Counted from the first letter of the stretch, positions 1-5,937 are shown. The stretch is DNA of 11,482 nt from Candidatus Pacearchaeota archaeon (GCA_023142835.1 JAGLIS010000041.1:1-11482), one strand, 5' to 3'. Translations and numbers: made by a program. Notes: generated by a model not told the origin, from the letters alone.

Positions 1-950
1 TAATGGATTTTATCACTTTTCTTCCAACCAAACCTATATTTCAAAGCAGATTCACTTTTATAACGAGGCATCCAATAACAACACGCACAGTGTCTGAAAT
101 CATACATGGTTAAATTGGAATATTTTTCTCCAGCGGGAGAAACTCCGTCGCCAAATAATTTCTTAGCTGTGTTTTTAATAACTCTATTAACATTACTTGG
201 TTTAAATGTAAATAAATAATCATGAGGTTCTAGCTTTTCATCTTGAACATATCGTTTAACCAAATCAGAAGACAGCATCAACTTAATTCTTCTGCCAAAA
301 GTTTTACTTATTTCGTCTCTGATATGAACTTCTTTAAAATCATTATGAAAATCTGAAATTTTAATGTTGATTAATTCAGTAGGAGCTCTAACCCCAGTAT
401 CATATAGGAATGTAATCATGACTCGATATTTGAACATAGAATTATCACAGAAACTTCTAATTTGATTCTCTGTTAAGTATACCCACTTGGGCTTATCTCT
501 TCTGACGTCTAGGTCTATAGTAATATCTTGAATAGTAATGTTTTCTTTTCGGTTTACTTTCATCCACCAATGCCAAAACGATTTGAATGCTTTCCCATAA
601 GTATCAATTGAGGCATATATTTTTCCATCGTCTCGAGCAATTTCTCCAGTTCTGATTTTGGCAAAGAATACAATTATTTCATCCTTAGTTATTTTTGTCA
701 TATCGTCAAGTCCCAATTCAATTTTAAATCGTCTAGAGAAAAATAACATTTTCTGTCTTAAGGTATTAAGTCGAATAAAACTTCTCGGACCTTTTGTACT
801 TCTTGAGGAAACATTTCTTCCGACTTCCATGTCTCCAACGTATCTTAAAATAATTTCAGAATTTGTTTTACTAATTCCTGGAATGCCATTTCTTACTGCT
901 ATCTTCCAAGCGTAGTATTTTTCCTTGTGTTTGTATGGATATCTCTTCAT
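1..950 (-). CDS. Tyrosine recombinase / site-specific integrase, C-terminus cut by window edge
   Basis: I translated this directly on the minus strand: 316 uninterrupted codons from an ATG at 950 run to the window edge. Residues ~55-135 look like the SAM-like core-binding domain and ~155 onward the catalytic domain. Visible catalytic features are the Box I arginine (YDTGVRAPTELINIK, R188), the beta-hairpin lysine (K216 in KTFGRR) and the Box II arginine (YDFRHCACCYW, R286). The first Box II histidine is Tyr and the usual GH is GW (W309). This variant pattern is one I associate with archaeal integrases, from memory. The sequence then reads KSDKIHY, so the nucleophilic tyrosine falls at or just past base 1. 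Such enzymes integrate or excise mobile DNA or resolve dimers. Placement at the edge of a repeat-rich defence region suggests it belongs to an integrated element. TATA-like boxes lie at 986-994 and near 968-980. Family assignment is firm; the element it serves is not known. Confidence 0.9.
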   Translation of the reverse strand, partial: MKRYPYKHKEKYYAWKIAVRNGIPGISKTNSEIILRYVGDMEVGRNVSSRSTKGPRSFIRLNTLRQKMLFFSRRFKIELGLDDMTKITKDEIIVFFAKIRTGEIARDDGKIYASIDTYGKAFKSFWHWWMKVNRKENITIQDITIDLDVRRDKPKWVYLTENQIRSFCDNSMFKYRVMITFLYDTGVRAPTELINIKISDFHNDFKEVHIRDEISKTFGRRIKLMLSSDLVKRYVQDEKLEPHDYLFTFKPSNVNRVIKNTAKKLFGDGVSPAGEKYSNLTMYDFRHCACCYWMPRYKSESALKYRFGWKKSDKIH

Positions 951-985
951 ATTCTAAAGAGCAAACATTACTTATTAATCCAGAG

Positions 986-994
986 GTTTTATAT
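986..994 (-). promoter_or_regulatory. TATA box, recombinase promoter
   Basis: The minus strand reads CATATAAAACC about 40 nt before the recombinase ATG. A weaker ATTAATAAG (968-980) lies about 25 nt before it, the leaderless spacing used elsewhere in the window. Either could be the active element; the first would give a leader of roughly 14 nt. Confidence 0.4.
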
Positions 995-1005
995 GGGTAA
1001 CTTAT

Positions 1006-1023
1006 AGGTGTCTTGCAGGTGTC
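1006..1023. repeat. Direct repeat AGGTGTC x2, 11-bp period, beside the integrase
   Basis: AGGTGTC occurs at 1006-1012 and again at 1017-1023, one helical turn apart, about 60 bp upstream of the integrase start. Short phased repeats next to an integrase gene can be arm-type recombinase sites or an operator. There is no direct evidence for either role. The rest of 951-1098 shows no convincing gene. Confidence 0.35.
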
Positions 1024-1098
1024 GTTTAGAAGTCGGAGTATTTTTCTTCTTTTCAGAAGCCCATCAAATATGCGTTGAATGGTTCACGCCCCAACCGA

Positions 1099-1156
1099 GG
1101 TCAGTGGAGAGTGTCGGGATTTCATGGGTGCTTAATATCCTTGTTGTTTAGTTTAG
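1099..1156. repeat. Repeat A, copy 1 (58 bp)
   Basis: This block matches 2349-2406 at 55 of 58 positions (mismatches at 1116, 1131 and 1144), without gaps and in the same orientation. In both copies it lies directly downstream, on the minus strand, of a transcription unit that starts in repeat B. It shows no conserved reading frame: the in-frame ATG at its centre runs 13 codons here but stops after three codons in copy 2. It is therefore not coding, and may be a 3'-untranslated or recombination element, or simply a recent duplication. Confidence 0.85.
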
Positions 1157-1178
1157 TTATCAGCGTTGCTGTTTTCAT
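1122..1178 (-). pseudogene. 18-codon micro-ORF, probable remnant of a small gene
   Basis: An ATG at 1178 lies about 27 nt downstream of the TATA box in repeat B copy 1, exactly where a leaderless message would start. It encodes MKTATLITKLNNKDIKHP and stops at TGA. The first 20 bases covering the start codon are identical to those of the 53-residue ORF at 4371-4532 (MKTATLTKK...). After codon six the frame runs straight into repeat A. The simplest reading is that the body of a small gene was lost, leaving promoter, start and tail. A functional micropeptide is possible but has no support beyond the intact promoter. Confidence 0.5.
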
Positions 1179-1196
1179 TGGTGTTGTGTGCGATGG
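1161..1196. repeat. Repeat C, copy 1: start-codon region shared with 4515-4549
   Basis: Twenty bases (1161-1180) are identical to 4515-4534. After a one-base length difference, eleven more (1186-1196) match 4539-4549. The block covers the ATG and first six codons of two different minus-strand ORFs plus their initiation region. The match fades on reaching the TATA box. Confidence 0.75.
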
Positions 1197-1243
1197 AAGG
1201 AATATATAAATCTTGTCGACCACTTATTTGTGACAGATGGTTG
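1186..1243 (-). promoter_or_regulatory. Repeat B, copy 1: leaderless promoter block
   Basis: This block matches 2638-2695 at 55 of 58 positions. On the minus strand it contains GATTTATATATTCC, a strong archaeal TATA box at 1201-1210, about 27 nt before the micro-ORF ATG. The conservation extends about 33 bp upstream of the TATA box. There GTCACAAATAAGTG is followed by GTCGACAAG, two similar half-sites that could bind a shared regulator. It lies just past the 3' end of the Fic gene. Confidence 0.65.
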
Positions 1244-1260
1244 AGTTCTGATTCTAAGGA

Positions 1261-2271
1261 TCAAACTAAAAAGATATCCCAATAAGAACCCCTAAATTCC
1301 AAAACAGAAAAATCAATAAGATCTTTATATCCCTCAGGATCCATATTAATCAAGCTGTCTGTTAGCGTCTTATCTGCACTATTAATTGCAGAGATATATT
1401 CATTCCTAAACCTTTTTGTAATTATTGTCGGAGGATATCCTTCCAAATCTAATATATGATTCATTAAAATTCTCCCAGTTCGCCCATTCCCGTCCGAGAA
1501 AGGATGAATTTTTTCGAACTTATGATGAAACAGAGTCGCTAAAACAAGTGGATTGAGTTTTGTTTTATTCTTATTATACCATGAAATTAATATTTTTATA
1601 TCTGCTCGAATATACATCACTGGAGACGGTTTAAACGGTTGTCCAAAAATCTTAATTTCATGAGTCCTAAATCCCAATCTATTATCTATATTTTCAAGTA
1701 ACATATCATGCAATTTAATAATGATATTTTCATCAATCTTTGGAGATTTTTCTTTTAGAAACAAGATTGTTTCTTTAGTATTTTTTAAATCGTAAACTTC
1801 TCTCAATGTTCTATCTTTTGGAATTTTATCTTTTTCGAATAATTCATTGGCTTCCTTGAGGTTAATTGTATTTCCCTCTATCGAGGTGCTATTTACAGCG
1901 AAATTCAAAATGAAATTCTCAAAAACTTCTCTTTGAGTCAGTTTGTTTAATTTCATAAACTTAGATTTATAATGAATGAGGATCGCATTTATTTCTAGTT
2001 GCTGTTCTTTAGAGAAGTATGTATTTTTTTTTACCTTTAAGATATTCGCTTTCTCTAAATATATATTTCTTTCTAGGAAGTTCTTTAGAGTTTTGTGGGA
2101 TTTCCTTATTTCATTTTTATATTTTTTCTCTAAATCGTCTAATTTTATCTTCGATAAATCGTCTCCCAAATTACATAAATCTTTAGTAATTATTTTATTA
2201 CCCCTTCTCTCAGATATTCGTAGAGTGTAATATTTCTTTCCACGAATTTTCTTAATATGTATATATGCCAT
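1261..2271 (-). CDS. Fic-domain protein AMPylase (Fic/DOC family)
   Basis: This 336-residue protein has a complete Fic motif, HPFSDGNGRTGR, at residues 256-267. It includes the catalytic histidine and the GNGR anion-binding loop that coordinates the nucleotide. Fic enzymes usually transfer AMP (sometimes other phosphate-bearing groups) to hydroxyl side chains of target proteins. An N-terminal S-x-x-x-E-G motif (S128, E132, G133; NSTSIEGN) matches the inhibitory helix of class II Fic proteins, where the glutamate blocks productive ATP binding. The enzyme is probably self-restrained. Residues 1-30 (MAYIHIKKIRGKKYY) form a small beta-rich charged segment, and ~40-110 look helical and possibly coiled. 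No separate antitoxin gene is apparent, as expected with internal inhibition. The ATG at 2271 is supported by a TATA box ~25 nt upstream. The gene is flanked by repeats A (2349-2406) and B (1186-1243). The substrate is unknown. Confidence 0.92.
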   Translation of the reverse strand: MAYIHIKKIRGKKYYTLRISERRGNKIITKDLCNLGDDLSKIKLDDLEKKYKNEIRKSHKTLKNFLERNIYLEKANILKVKKNTYFSKEQQLEINAILIHYKSKFMKLNKLTQREVFENFILNFAVNSTSIEGNTINLKEANELFEKDKIPKDRTLREVYDLKNTKETILFLKEKSPKIDENIIIKLHDMLLENIDNRLGFRTHEIKIFGQPFKPSPVMYIRADIKILISWYNKNKTKLNPLVLATLFHHKFEKIHPFSDGNGRTGRILMNHILDLEGYPPTIITKRFRNEYISAINSADKTLTDSLINMDPEGYKDLIDFSVLEFRGSYWDIFLV

Positions 2272-2290
2272 GATAAGTGAAATATAATTG

Positions 2291-2300
2291 GCTATATAAA
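2291..2300 (-). promoter_or_regulatory. TATA box of the Fic gene
   Basis: The minus strand reads GATTTATATAGCC here, centred ~25 nt upstream of the ATG at 2271, implying a leaderless message. A second AT box (ATATATAAAC, near 2317-2327) lies further upstream. Confidence 0.6.
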
Positions 2301-2348
2301 TCTTCCCCTTACATCCTGTTTATATATTGTAGGGGGACGGATTACAGT

Positions 2349-2406
2349 GGTCAGTGGAGAGTGTCAGGATTTCATGGGTGATTAATATCCTTGCTGTTTA
2401 GTTTAG
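2349..2406. repeat. Repeat A, copy 2 (58 bp)
   Basis: This is 55/58 identical to 1099-1156. It starts four bases past the stop codon of the zinc-ribbon gene on the minus strand and lies upstream of the Fic promoter. The sequence beyond 2349 toward the Fic gene does not match the flank of copy 1, so the boundary is sharp. Confidence 0.85.
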
Positions 2407-2409
2407 ATT

Positions 2410-2631
2410 TTAATGATTGTGTGCTAATTTTTTTATTACAAAATGGGCAAGAGTATGTTTTTTACTTTCTTCTTTTTTCTTTGATTCGATTGTTGTTAAA
2501 ATATTTTTAAGTTGTTTTATGACTTTTTCTCCAATGTCTTTTTTAATTTCAAGAGTTTTAACTTTCTCACCACAGTTCGGACAGAATCTAGAATATTCTT
2601 TCAGTTCGATTTTGCACTTTTCGCATTCCAT
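2410..2631 (-). CDS. Small zinc-ribbon protein
   Basis: This 73-residue protein starts MECEKC and continues to CPNCGEK, giving a Cys4 zinc ribbon (C3-x2-C6 and C17-x2-C20). It is followed by a lysine/glutamate-rich, probably helical tail (~28-60) and ends LAHFVIKKLAHNH. Zinc ribbons of this kind bind nucleic acid or protein partners; the tail is not one I recognise. The start is supported by a TATA box ~26 nt upstream in repeat B copy 2. The gene is exactly bracketed by repeats B and A, which in the other copy enclose only a micro-ORF. It is therefore the cargo that differs between copies. It lies 101 bp from the divergent AbiE operon. Possible roles are a regulator or accessory factor of a neighbouring system, but nothing in the sequence shows which. 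Confidence 0.75.
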   Translation of the reverse strand: MECEKCKIELKEYSRFCPNCGEKVKTLEIKKDIGEKVIKQLKNILTTIESKKKEESKKHTLAHFVIKKLAHNH

Positions 2632-2637
2632 CGATGA

Positions 2638-2695
2638 GTGTGCGATGGAAGGAATATATAAGTCTTGTCGACCACTTACTTGTGACAGATCGTTG
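2638..2695 (-). promoter_or_regulatory. Repeat B, copy 2: promoter of the zinc-ribbon gene
   Basis: This is 55/58 identical to 1186-1243. The minus strand carries the TATA box CTTATATATTCC (2653-2662), centred ~26 nt before the ATG at 2631. The half-sites GTCACAAG and GTCGACAAG are retained upstream. It is back to back with the AbiE promoter. Confidence 0.7.
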
Positions 2696-2701
2696 GGAGA
2701 A

Positions 2702-2711
2702 GATTTAAATA
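2702..2711 (+). promoter_or_regulatory. TATA box of the abiE operon
   Basis: GATTTAAATA is centred 26 nt before the ATG at 2733. This fits a leaderless transcript starting at that ATG rather than at the upstream in-frame TTG (2727). Confidence 0.6.
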
Positions 2712-2732
2712 CCTGTTTTTATTGTTTTGGAT

Positions 2733-3512
2733 ATGGTAGCAAATAAAGACTTATTAAAAAATAAAAAAACTGAAAGAAATATGGGTTTAACAACAAATCA
2801 GGAAAGACTCCAAGCTATTTTAGAATATAAAAAATATAATTTCTTAAAAAGGGTAGAATTAATTAATTTAATAAAAAAACATAAGCTCTCAAAAAATCCT
2901 GAATATTTAATTAAATCGATGTTACTTAAAAAACATCTTGTCTCGATTAAGCGAAGTATTTATGTTGTTGTTCCGATATCTTCCATAAGTAAAACTCCTC
3001 CAGTTGGGGAGTTGGAAATTGTTGATAATATCTTAAAAGAGAATTATTATATTGGTTTATTCAATGCATTTAATTTGCATGGTTTCACAGAACAAATTCC
3101 AAATAAACTTTTTGTTTTCAATACTAAATACTCAGCAGATGGAAAGATTTTACATTATAAAATTAAATTTTTTAAGATTAAACCTGCGAAAATTTTTGGA
3201 GTTCAGCAAGAATATCCTCATTATTCAGACAAAGAGAGAACAATCATCGACGCTCTAGATTATTCAGAATATTTGGGAGGGGTAAGTCAAGTTCTAGACC
3301 AAATAAAAAAGATATCTTTTAAACGAAAAATACTGGTAGACTATGCTATTAGGTATGATAGCAATAAAGTAATTAAACTGATTGGATTATTAACAGGTAG
3401 CAATAAATTATTCGAACTACTTAAAAAAAAGAAAGCCTTAAGTTATTATACTACATTAAAAAATACGGGAACTAAACTGTTGGACAAAAAATGGAAATTG
3501 AGATTGATTTAA
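2733..3512 (+). CDS. abiEi: AbiEi-like antitoxin / winged-helix transcriptional regulator
   Basis: This ~259-residue protein begins with a helix-turn-helix-like region (about residues 25-75, NFLKRVELINLIKKHKLSK through YLIKSMLLKKHLVSIKRSIY). A larger domain follows, with DKERTIIDALDY near residue 165, the layout of AbiEi antitoxins. In the AbiE type IV system the antitoxin represses its own operon and counteracts the nucleotidyltransferase toxin without stable binding. That is known for the family and inferred here. The start is the ATG at 2733, because the TATA box predicts initiation there; an in-frame TTG lies six bases earlier. Its 3' end overlaps the next gene by 22 bases in another frame, a strong sign of a translationally coupled pair. 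The weak point is low N-terminal similarity; the downstream toxin makes the call fairly safe. Confidence 0.8.
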   Translation: MVANKDLLKNKKTERNMGLTTNQERLQAILEYKKYNFLKRVELINLIKKHKLSKNPEYLIKSMLLKKHLVSIKRSIYVVVPISSISKTPPVGELEIVDNILKENYYIGLFNAFNLHGFTEQIPNKLFVFNTKYSADGKILHYKIKFFKIKPAKIFGVQQEYPHYSDKERTIIDALDYSEYLGGVSQVLDQIKKISFKRKILVDYAIRYDSNKVIKLIGLLTGSNKLFELLKKKKALSYYTTLKNTGTKLLDKKWKLRLI

Positions 3513-4378
3513 ATAAAGAATTTTCAAGAATAGGTAAGAAGACAAACTTTTCTCAATTGTTAATAGAAAAGGATTATTATTTAACAAAAATTCTTCACAA
3601 AATTAGTGAGAAAAAAATAAATGACTTAGTATTTAAGGGTGGAACTTGTTTGAACAAATGTTATCTAGGGTTTTATAGATTAAGCGAAGATTTGGATTTT
3701 GTATTTAATCAGGATGTGAAGAATTTTTCAAAAAGTCAGGTAAAAAAGATATTGGATAAACTAAGAAGAGAACTTTTCGGAATTTTAGAAGAATTAGGGA
3801 TGGAAACAAACAATGAATTAGGAAAGGGTTGGAAAATGATTACTTCTAAAAAAGATCCAAAAATTCTTGGTTTAGAAATCATGGCAAAATATAAATCAAA
3901 CATTGATAATGCTTTTCAAACTATAAAGATAGAAATTTCTTTTAGGAATAAATTAAGAAATTTAACAAAGGAGCAACCAATTCACCATGAATTTATCAAT
4001 GAGCTAGGAGAACCTTTTTTGGAAGAAAATATTAAATTAGAAGTAATTGATTTAGTAGAAAATTTTGCAGAAAAATTTAGAGCTTTAATAACTAGAGAAA
4101 ATATTGCAATTAGAGATATATTTGACATCTATTTCATATTAAAAAAGGATACTCTAAATTTTGACAAAGAAACCCTCGAATTGGCTTTAATTAAAATCAA
4201 TGAAACTCTTAGTTATTCTTATGAACCAAAAGACTTTGAAGAATTTATAGAAAATATCCATTCAAAAGTAGATGGTGTAAATGAAAAAGAATTAGAAGCA
4301 GTTTTAAGATCTGGCGAGGAAACAAAGATACTTGAAATGATTAAATTGATTAAGCAAAAGGTTTTGAAGTCTAAATAA
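3491..4378 (+). CDS. abiEii: AbiEii/AbiGii-type nucleotidyltransferase toxin
   Basis: This 295-residue protein has the hallmark nucleotidyltransferase signature: FKGGTCLNKCYLGFYRLSED (residues ~48-67) continuing into LDF. It contains GGT-x-L-x-K and the paired acidic residues of SEDLDF (65-70). An N-terminal EKDYYLTKIL motif (26-35) precedes it, as in AbiEii family members. Related toxins bind GTP or transfer nucleotides onto RNA, in some characterised homologues to the tRNA acceptor stem, stopping growth; its target here is unknown. It starts inside the 3' end of the AbiEi gene. Its end overlaps by 8 bases a convergent 53-residue ORF. The length is typical and no key residue appears missing. 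The likely role is phage abortive infection or stabilisation of the island. Confidence 0.9.
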   Translation: MEIEIDLNKEFSRIGKKTNFSQLLIEKDYYLTKILHKISEKKINDLVFKGGTCLNKCYLGFYRLSEDLDFVFNQDVKNFSKSQVKKILDKLRRELFGILEELGMETNNELGKGWKMITSKKDPKILGLEIMAKYKSNIDNAFQTIKIEISFRNKLRNLTKEQPIHHEFINELGEPFLEENIKLEVIDLVENFAEKFRALITRENIAIRDIFDIYFILKKDTLNFDKETLELALIKINETLSYSYEPKDFEEFIENIHSKVDGVNEKELEAVLRSGEETKILEMIKLIKQKVLKSK

Positions 4379-4532
4379 ATTTCTCGACATTTTTCAACCT
4401 TTTAAACTTCGCTTTTGTAATTTCAAAACATAAGCTATATGTGAAGTCTTCGTGGATTCCCCATTTGACTAGGATATTGTAGACTTCTTCCCAAAATCCG
4501 TCCTCTTTTTTTGTCAGCGTTGCTGTTTTCAT
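4371..4532 (-). CDS. Small hypothetical protein, 53 residues
   Basis: A minus-strand ORF starts MKTATLTKKEDGFWEEVYN and ends KRLKNVEKFI. It has acidic and aromatic residues followed by a basic C-terminus (ITKAKFKRLKN). It has no zinc-binding or membrane pattern and I do not recognise it. An AT-rich box (TACTTAAAAAG, about 4555-4565) lies ~28 nt upstream of the ATG, matching the leaderless spacing of its neighbours. Its first 20 bases equal those of the micro-ORF at 1122-1178, which then looks like a gutted relative. The stop overlaps the 3' end of the AbiEii gene tail to tail. It is likely real given the promoter and shared start region, but it could be decaying. Confidence 0.5.
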   Translation of the reverse strand: MKTATLTKKEDGFWEEVYNILVKWGIHEDFTYSLCFEITKAKFKRLKNVEKFI

Positions 4533-4549
4533 TGATGGGTGTGCGATGG
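4515..4549. repeat. Repeat C, copy 2: start-codon region shared with 1161-1196
   Basis: It includes 20 identical bases plus an 11-base identical GTGTGCGATGG after a one-base length difference. GTGTGCGATGG is also present at the start-proximal edge of repeat B copy 2 (2638-2648), so three minus-strand initiation regions share it. Upstream of it the TATA region has diverged. Confidence 0.7.
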
Positions 4550-4591
4550 CGTGACTTTTTAAGTATTGTCGAGATTAGATTGATGGACGGA

Positions 4592-4790
4592 TTATTCCTT
4601 ATACAAAAACATCAAAATCGGCATCAAAGTTTTATCTCCAATAACTTTCTTCACAGCCTCGACCATCTCTTCATCAGTTCTCCCAAATATCATTTCATAA
4701 GAAAACTTAGAACGCTTTTCTTTTAATTGCTGAAATTCATTTAAGAATTCCGTCTTTAATTGCTTCTAGCATGAAGTTCTCCCTTTTCAT
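4592..4790 (-). pseudogene. Small gene broken by a one-base frameshift
   Basis: From the ATG at 4790 the frame reads MKRENFMLEAIKDG and stops soon after (TGA). The next frame then stays open with protein-like composition (EFLNEFQQLKEKRSK ... MPILMFLYKE) to a TAA at 4592-4594. Removing one G/C at the CC of 4750-4751 joins the two into a single 65-residue ORF. The window length of 199 bases is 66 codons plus one. A TATA box sits at the leaderless distance upstream. The product would be a small soluble helical protein that I do not recognise. Either a real frameshift mutation or an assembly error explains it. Confidence 0.55.
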
Positions 4791-4809
4791 GTATAAAATA
4801 AAAAAAGAT

Positions 4810-4820
4810 GTATAAAAATG
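4810..4820 (-). promoter_or_regulatory. TATA box of the frameshifted small gene
   Basis: The minus strand reads CATTTTTATACATC, centred ~26 nt before the ATG at 4790. The promoter seems intact although the gene is broken. Confidence 0.5.
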
Positions 4821-4877
4821 TAACCCCTCCCAAACAATCTTCTTAAACAAAATTTCAAATCAAACCGAGCAGTAAAT

Positions 4878-4887
4878 TCTTTAAACT
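4878..4887 (+). promoter_or_regulatory. TATA box of the Nudix gene
   Basis: TCTTTAAACT is centred ~25 nt upstream of the ATG at 4907, predicting a leaderless transcript. Confidence 0.45.
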
Positions 4888-4906
4888 AATTCTTATTATT
4901 ACCCTT

Positions 4907-5317
4907 ATGGAAAAAAATAAAATTTGGAAAATATGCATTTGTGGAGTAATCAAAAAAGGCGATAAATATCTTATCGTAAAAAGAAAATCTGATGATCTTA
5001 ACAAAGCAGGATTTTGGGAATTTCCTAGTGGAAAAGTTGACTTCGGAGAATCGTTAAATGAAGCACTATCGAGAGAATTACTTGAAGAAATTGGAAATAG
5101 TTTTTCAGAAAAAGAAACAAAATTAATTGGAACATCGGAATATACTATTGAAAAAGAGGATAATGTGAGGTATACCGTTCAGATTAATTATTTAATAGAG
5201 ATTGATGAAACACCTGAAATAAAATTAAGTGAAGAACATGTTGCTTTTGAATGGGTTGATAAAGAGGACGAGAGGTTAGACGATTTTCTTAAAGAAATAA
5301 TTAAGAATATAGAATAA
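4907..5317 (+). CDS. Nudix hydrolase (MutT-like)
   Basis: This 136-residue protein carries a perfect Nudix box at residues 42-63 (GKVDFGES...RELLEEIG), matching G-x5-E-x7-R-E-x2-E-E-x-G. The REx2EE glutamates bind the divalent metal. Upstream, KSDDLNKAGFWEFPSGK resembles the substrate-binding strand of MutT/NUDT1-type pyrophosphohydrolases. These cleave nucleoside diphosphates linked to another moiety, often damaged dNTPs; the precise substrate cannot be read from sequence. It is a single-domain cytosolic enzyme with its own promoter and is convergent with the GNAT gene 18 bp away. In a defence island it may be a nucleotide-pool or toxin-product sanitiser, or simply a housekeeping gene. Confidence 0.93.
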   Translation: MEKNKIWKICICGVIKKGDKYLIVKRKSDDLNKAGFWEFPSGKVDFGESLNEALSRELLEEIGNSFSEKETKLIGTSEYTIEKEDNVRYTVQINYLIEIDETPEIKLSEEHVAFEWVDKEDERLDDFLKEIIKNIE

Positions 5318-5335
5318 TTCTAAAGAGTAAATCTA

Positions 5336-5875
5336 TTAATTCTTCAAAAGTTCCCAGACAAAACAATCTCTTAATTCACCGTCGATAATTTGATCTTGTT
5401 TTAGTTCCCCTGCTTTTTTAAAACCATACTTTTCAAGGAGATTATTTGATTCTATATTTGTTGCAATTACCTTAGCAGAAATTTTATTTAAGTTTTCCTT
5501 GCTAAACGCAAAATCAATAATTGACTTCAGAGCCTCGGAGACAAAACCCTTTCTTCGATAGTCTTTTCCAATCCAGTAACCAATCTTTGCCTTTTTATTA
5601 ATATGATTTATATGATATAAATTCATCATTCCAATAATTTCCCCCATATATTCAATTCCTAACTCGTATGATTCTCTAATATCTTTATTAGATTCCCTAA
5701 TTCTCTCTTGGATAAATTTTTGTGTAGCAGATATATTAAAAGGATTTGGAAGATAAAATGTTTTACTAATTATATCTGGAGTGTTTCCATTTTTAGACAA
5801 ATCCAAAGCATCGGATTCTTTCAAGTCTCTTAATATTAGTCTTTCAGTTTTTATCGTAACCATATTAAAAAGCAT
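5336..5875 (-). CDS. GNAT N-acetyltransferase, RimJ/RimL-like
   Basis: This 179-residue protein begins with the usual TERLILRDLKESDA strand-helix. It carries the acetyl-CoA pyrophosphate loop DYRRKGFVSEAL (R107-V112), fitting R-x-x-G-x-(G/A) except for Val at the last position. NIESNNLLEKYGF (140-152) is the typical motif B of the RimJ/RimL group. Such enzymes acetylate protein N-termini or small amines, including antibiotics; the acceptor here is unknown. ATG codons at 5875 and 5863 are both plausible. A TATA region at 5902-5917 supports initiation nearby without deciding between them. The gene converges on the Nudix gene. Confidence 0.92.
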   Translation of the reverse strand: MLFNMVTIKTERLILRDLKESDALDLSKNGNTPDIISKTFYLPNPFNISATQKFIQERIRESNKDIRESYELGIEYMGEIIGMMNLYHINHINKKAKIGYWIGKDYRRKGFVSEALKSIIDFAFSKENLNKISAKVIATNIESNNLLEKYGFKKAGELKQDQIIDGELRDCFVWELLKN

Positions 5876-5901
5876 TTGTTTGTCTTTTTATGTTTTTCGA
5901 A

Positions 5902-5917
5902 GTATAATTTTATAAGC
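5902..5917. promoter_or_regulatory. Divergent TATA region between the GNAT gene and a gene remnant
   Basis: The plus strand reads GTATAATTTTATAAGC. On the minus strand it gives CTTATAAAATTATAC ahead of the GNAT gene. On the plus strand TTTTATAAGC is centred ~26 nt before the ATG at 5938. It therefore looks like a shared bidirectional core promoter. Confidence 0.4.
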
Positions 5918-5937
5918 TATTCAATCCTAAATTTTTA

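Noticed and set aside
658..915. Plus-strand open frame of 85 codons
   Set aside because: It lies entirely inside the minus-strand recombinase, whose frame shows clear catalytic motifs.
1047..1060. Short hairpin CTTCT-TTTC-AGAAG as a terminator
   Set aside because: There is no T-run after the stem on either strand, and a five-base stem is expected by chance in this composition.
1060..1080. Minus strand TTCAAC followed by TTGAT and GGGCTTC, recalling IS200/IS605 right ends and TnpB guide RNA
   Set aside because: These are short AT-rich strings with no TnpA or TnpB remnant nearby that I can defend; probably chance.
1074..1095. GGTTCACGCC inside a weak hairpin, like a tRNA T-arm at an integrase attachment site
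   Set aside because: The T-loop lacks the required adenine, the stem does not pair as a T-arm, and no acceptor, D or anticodon arms can be built around it.
2335..2344. GGACGGATTA shared with 4585-4594
   Set aside because: A ten-base match is expected many times by chance in a window of this size and composition, and the flanks do not align.
1099..2695. CRISPR array
   Set aside because: The repeats occur only twice, are 58 bp long, and are separated by genes rather than by uniform spacers.
4511..4726. Plus-strand open frame of 71 codons
   Set aside because: It runs antisense to the 53-residue ORF start region and the frameshifted small gene, which have matching promoters and better protein-like composition.
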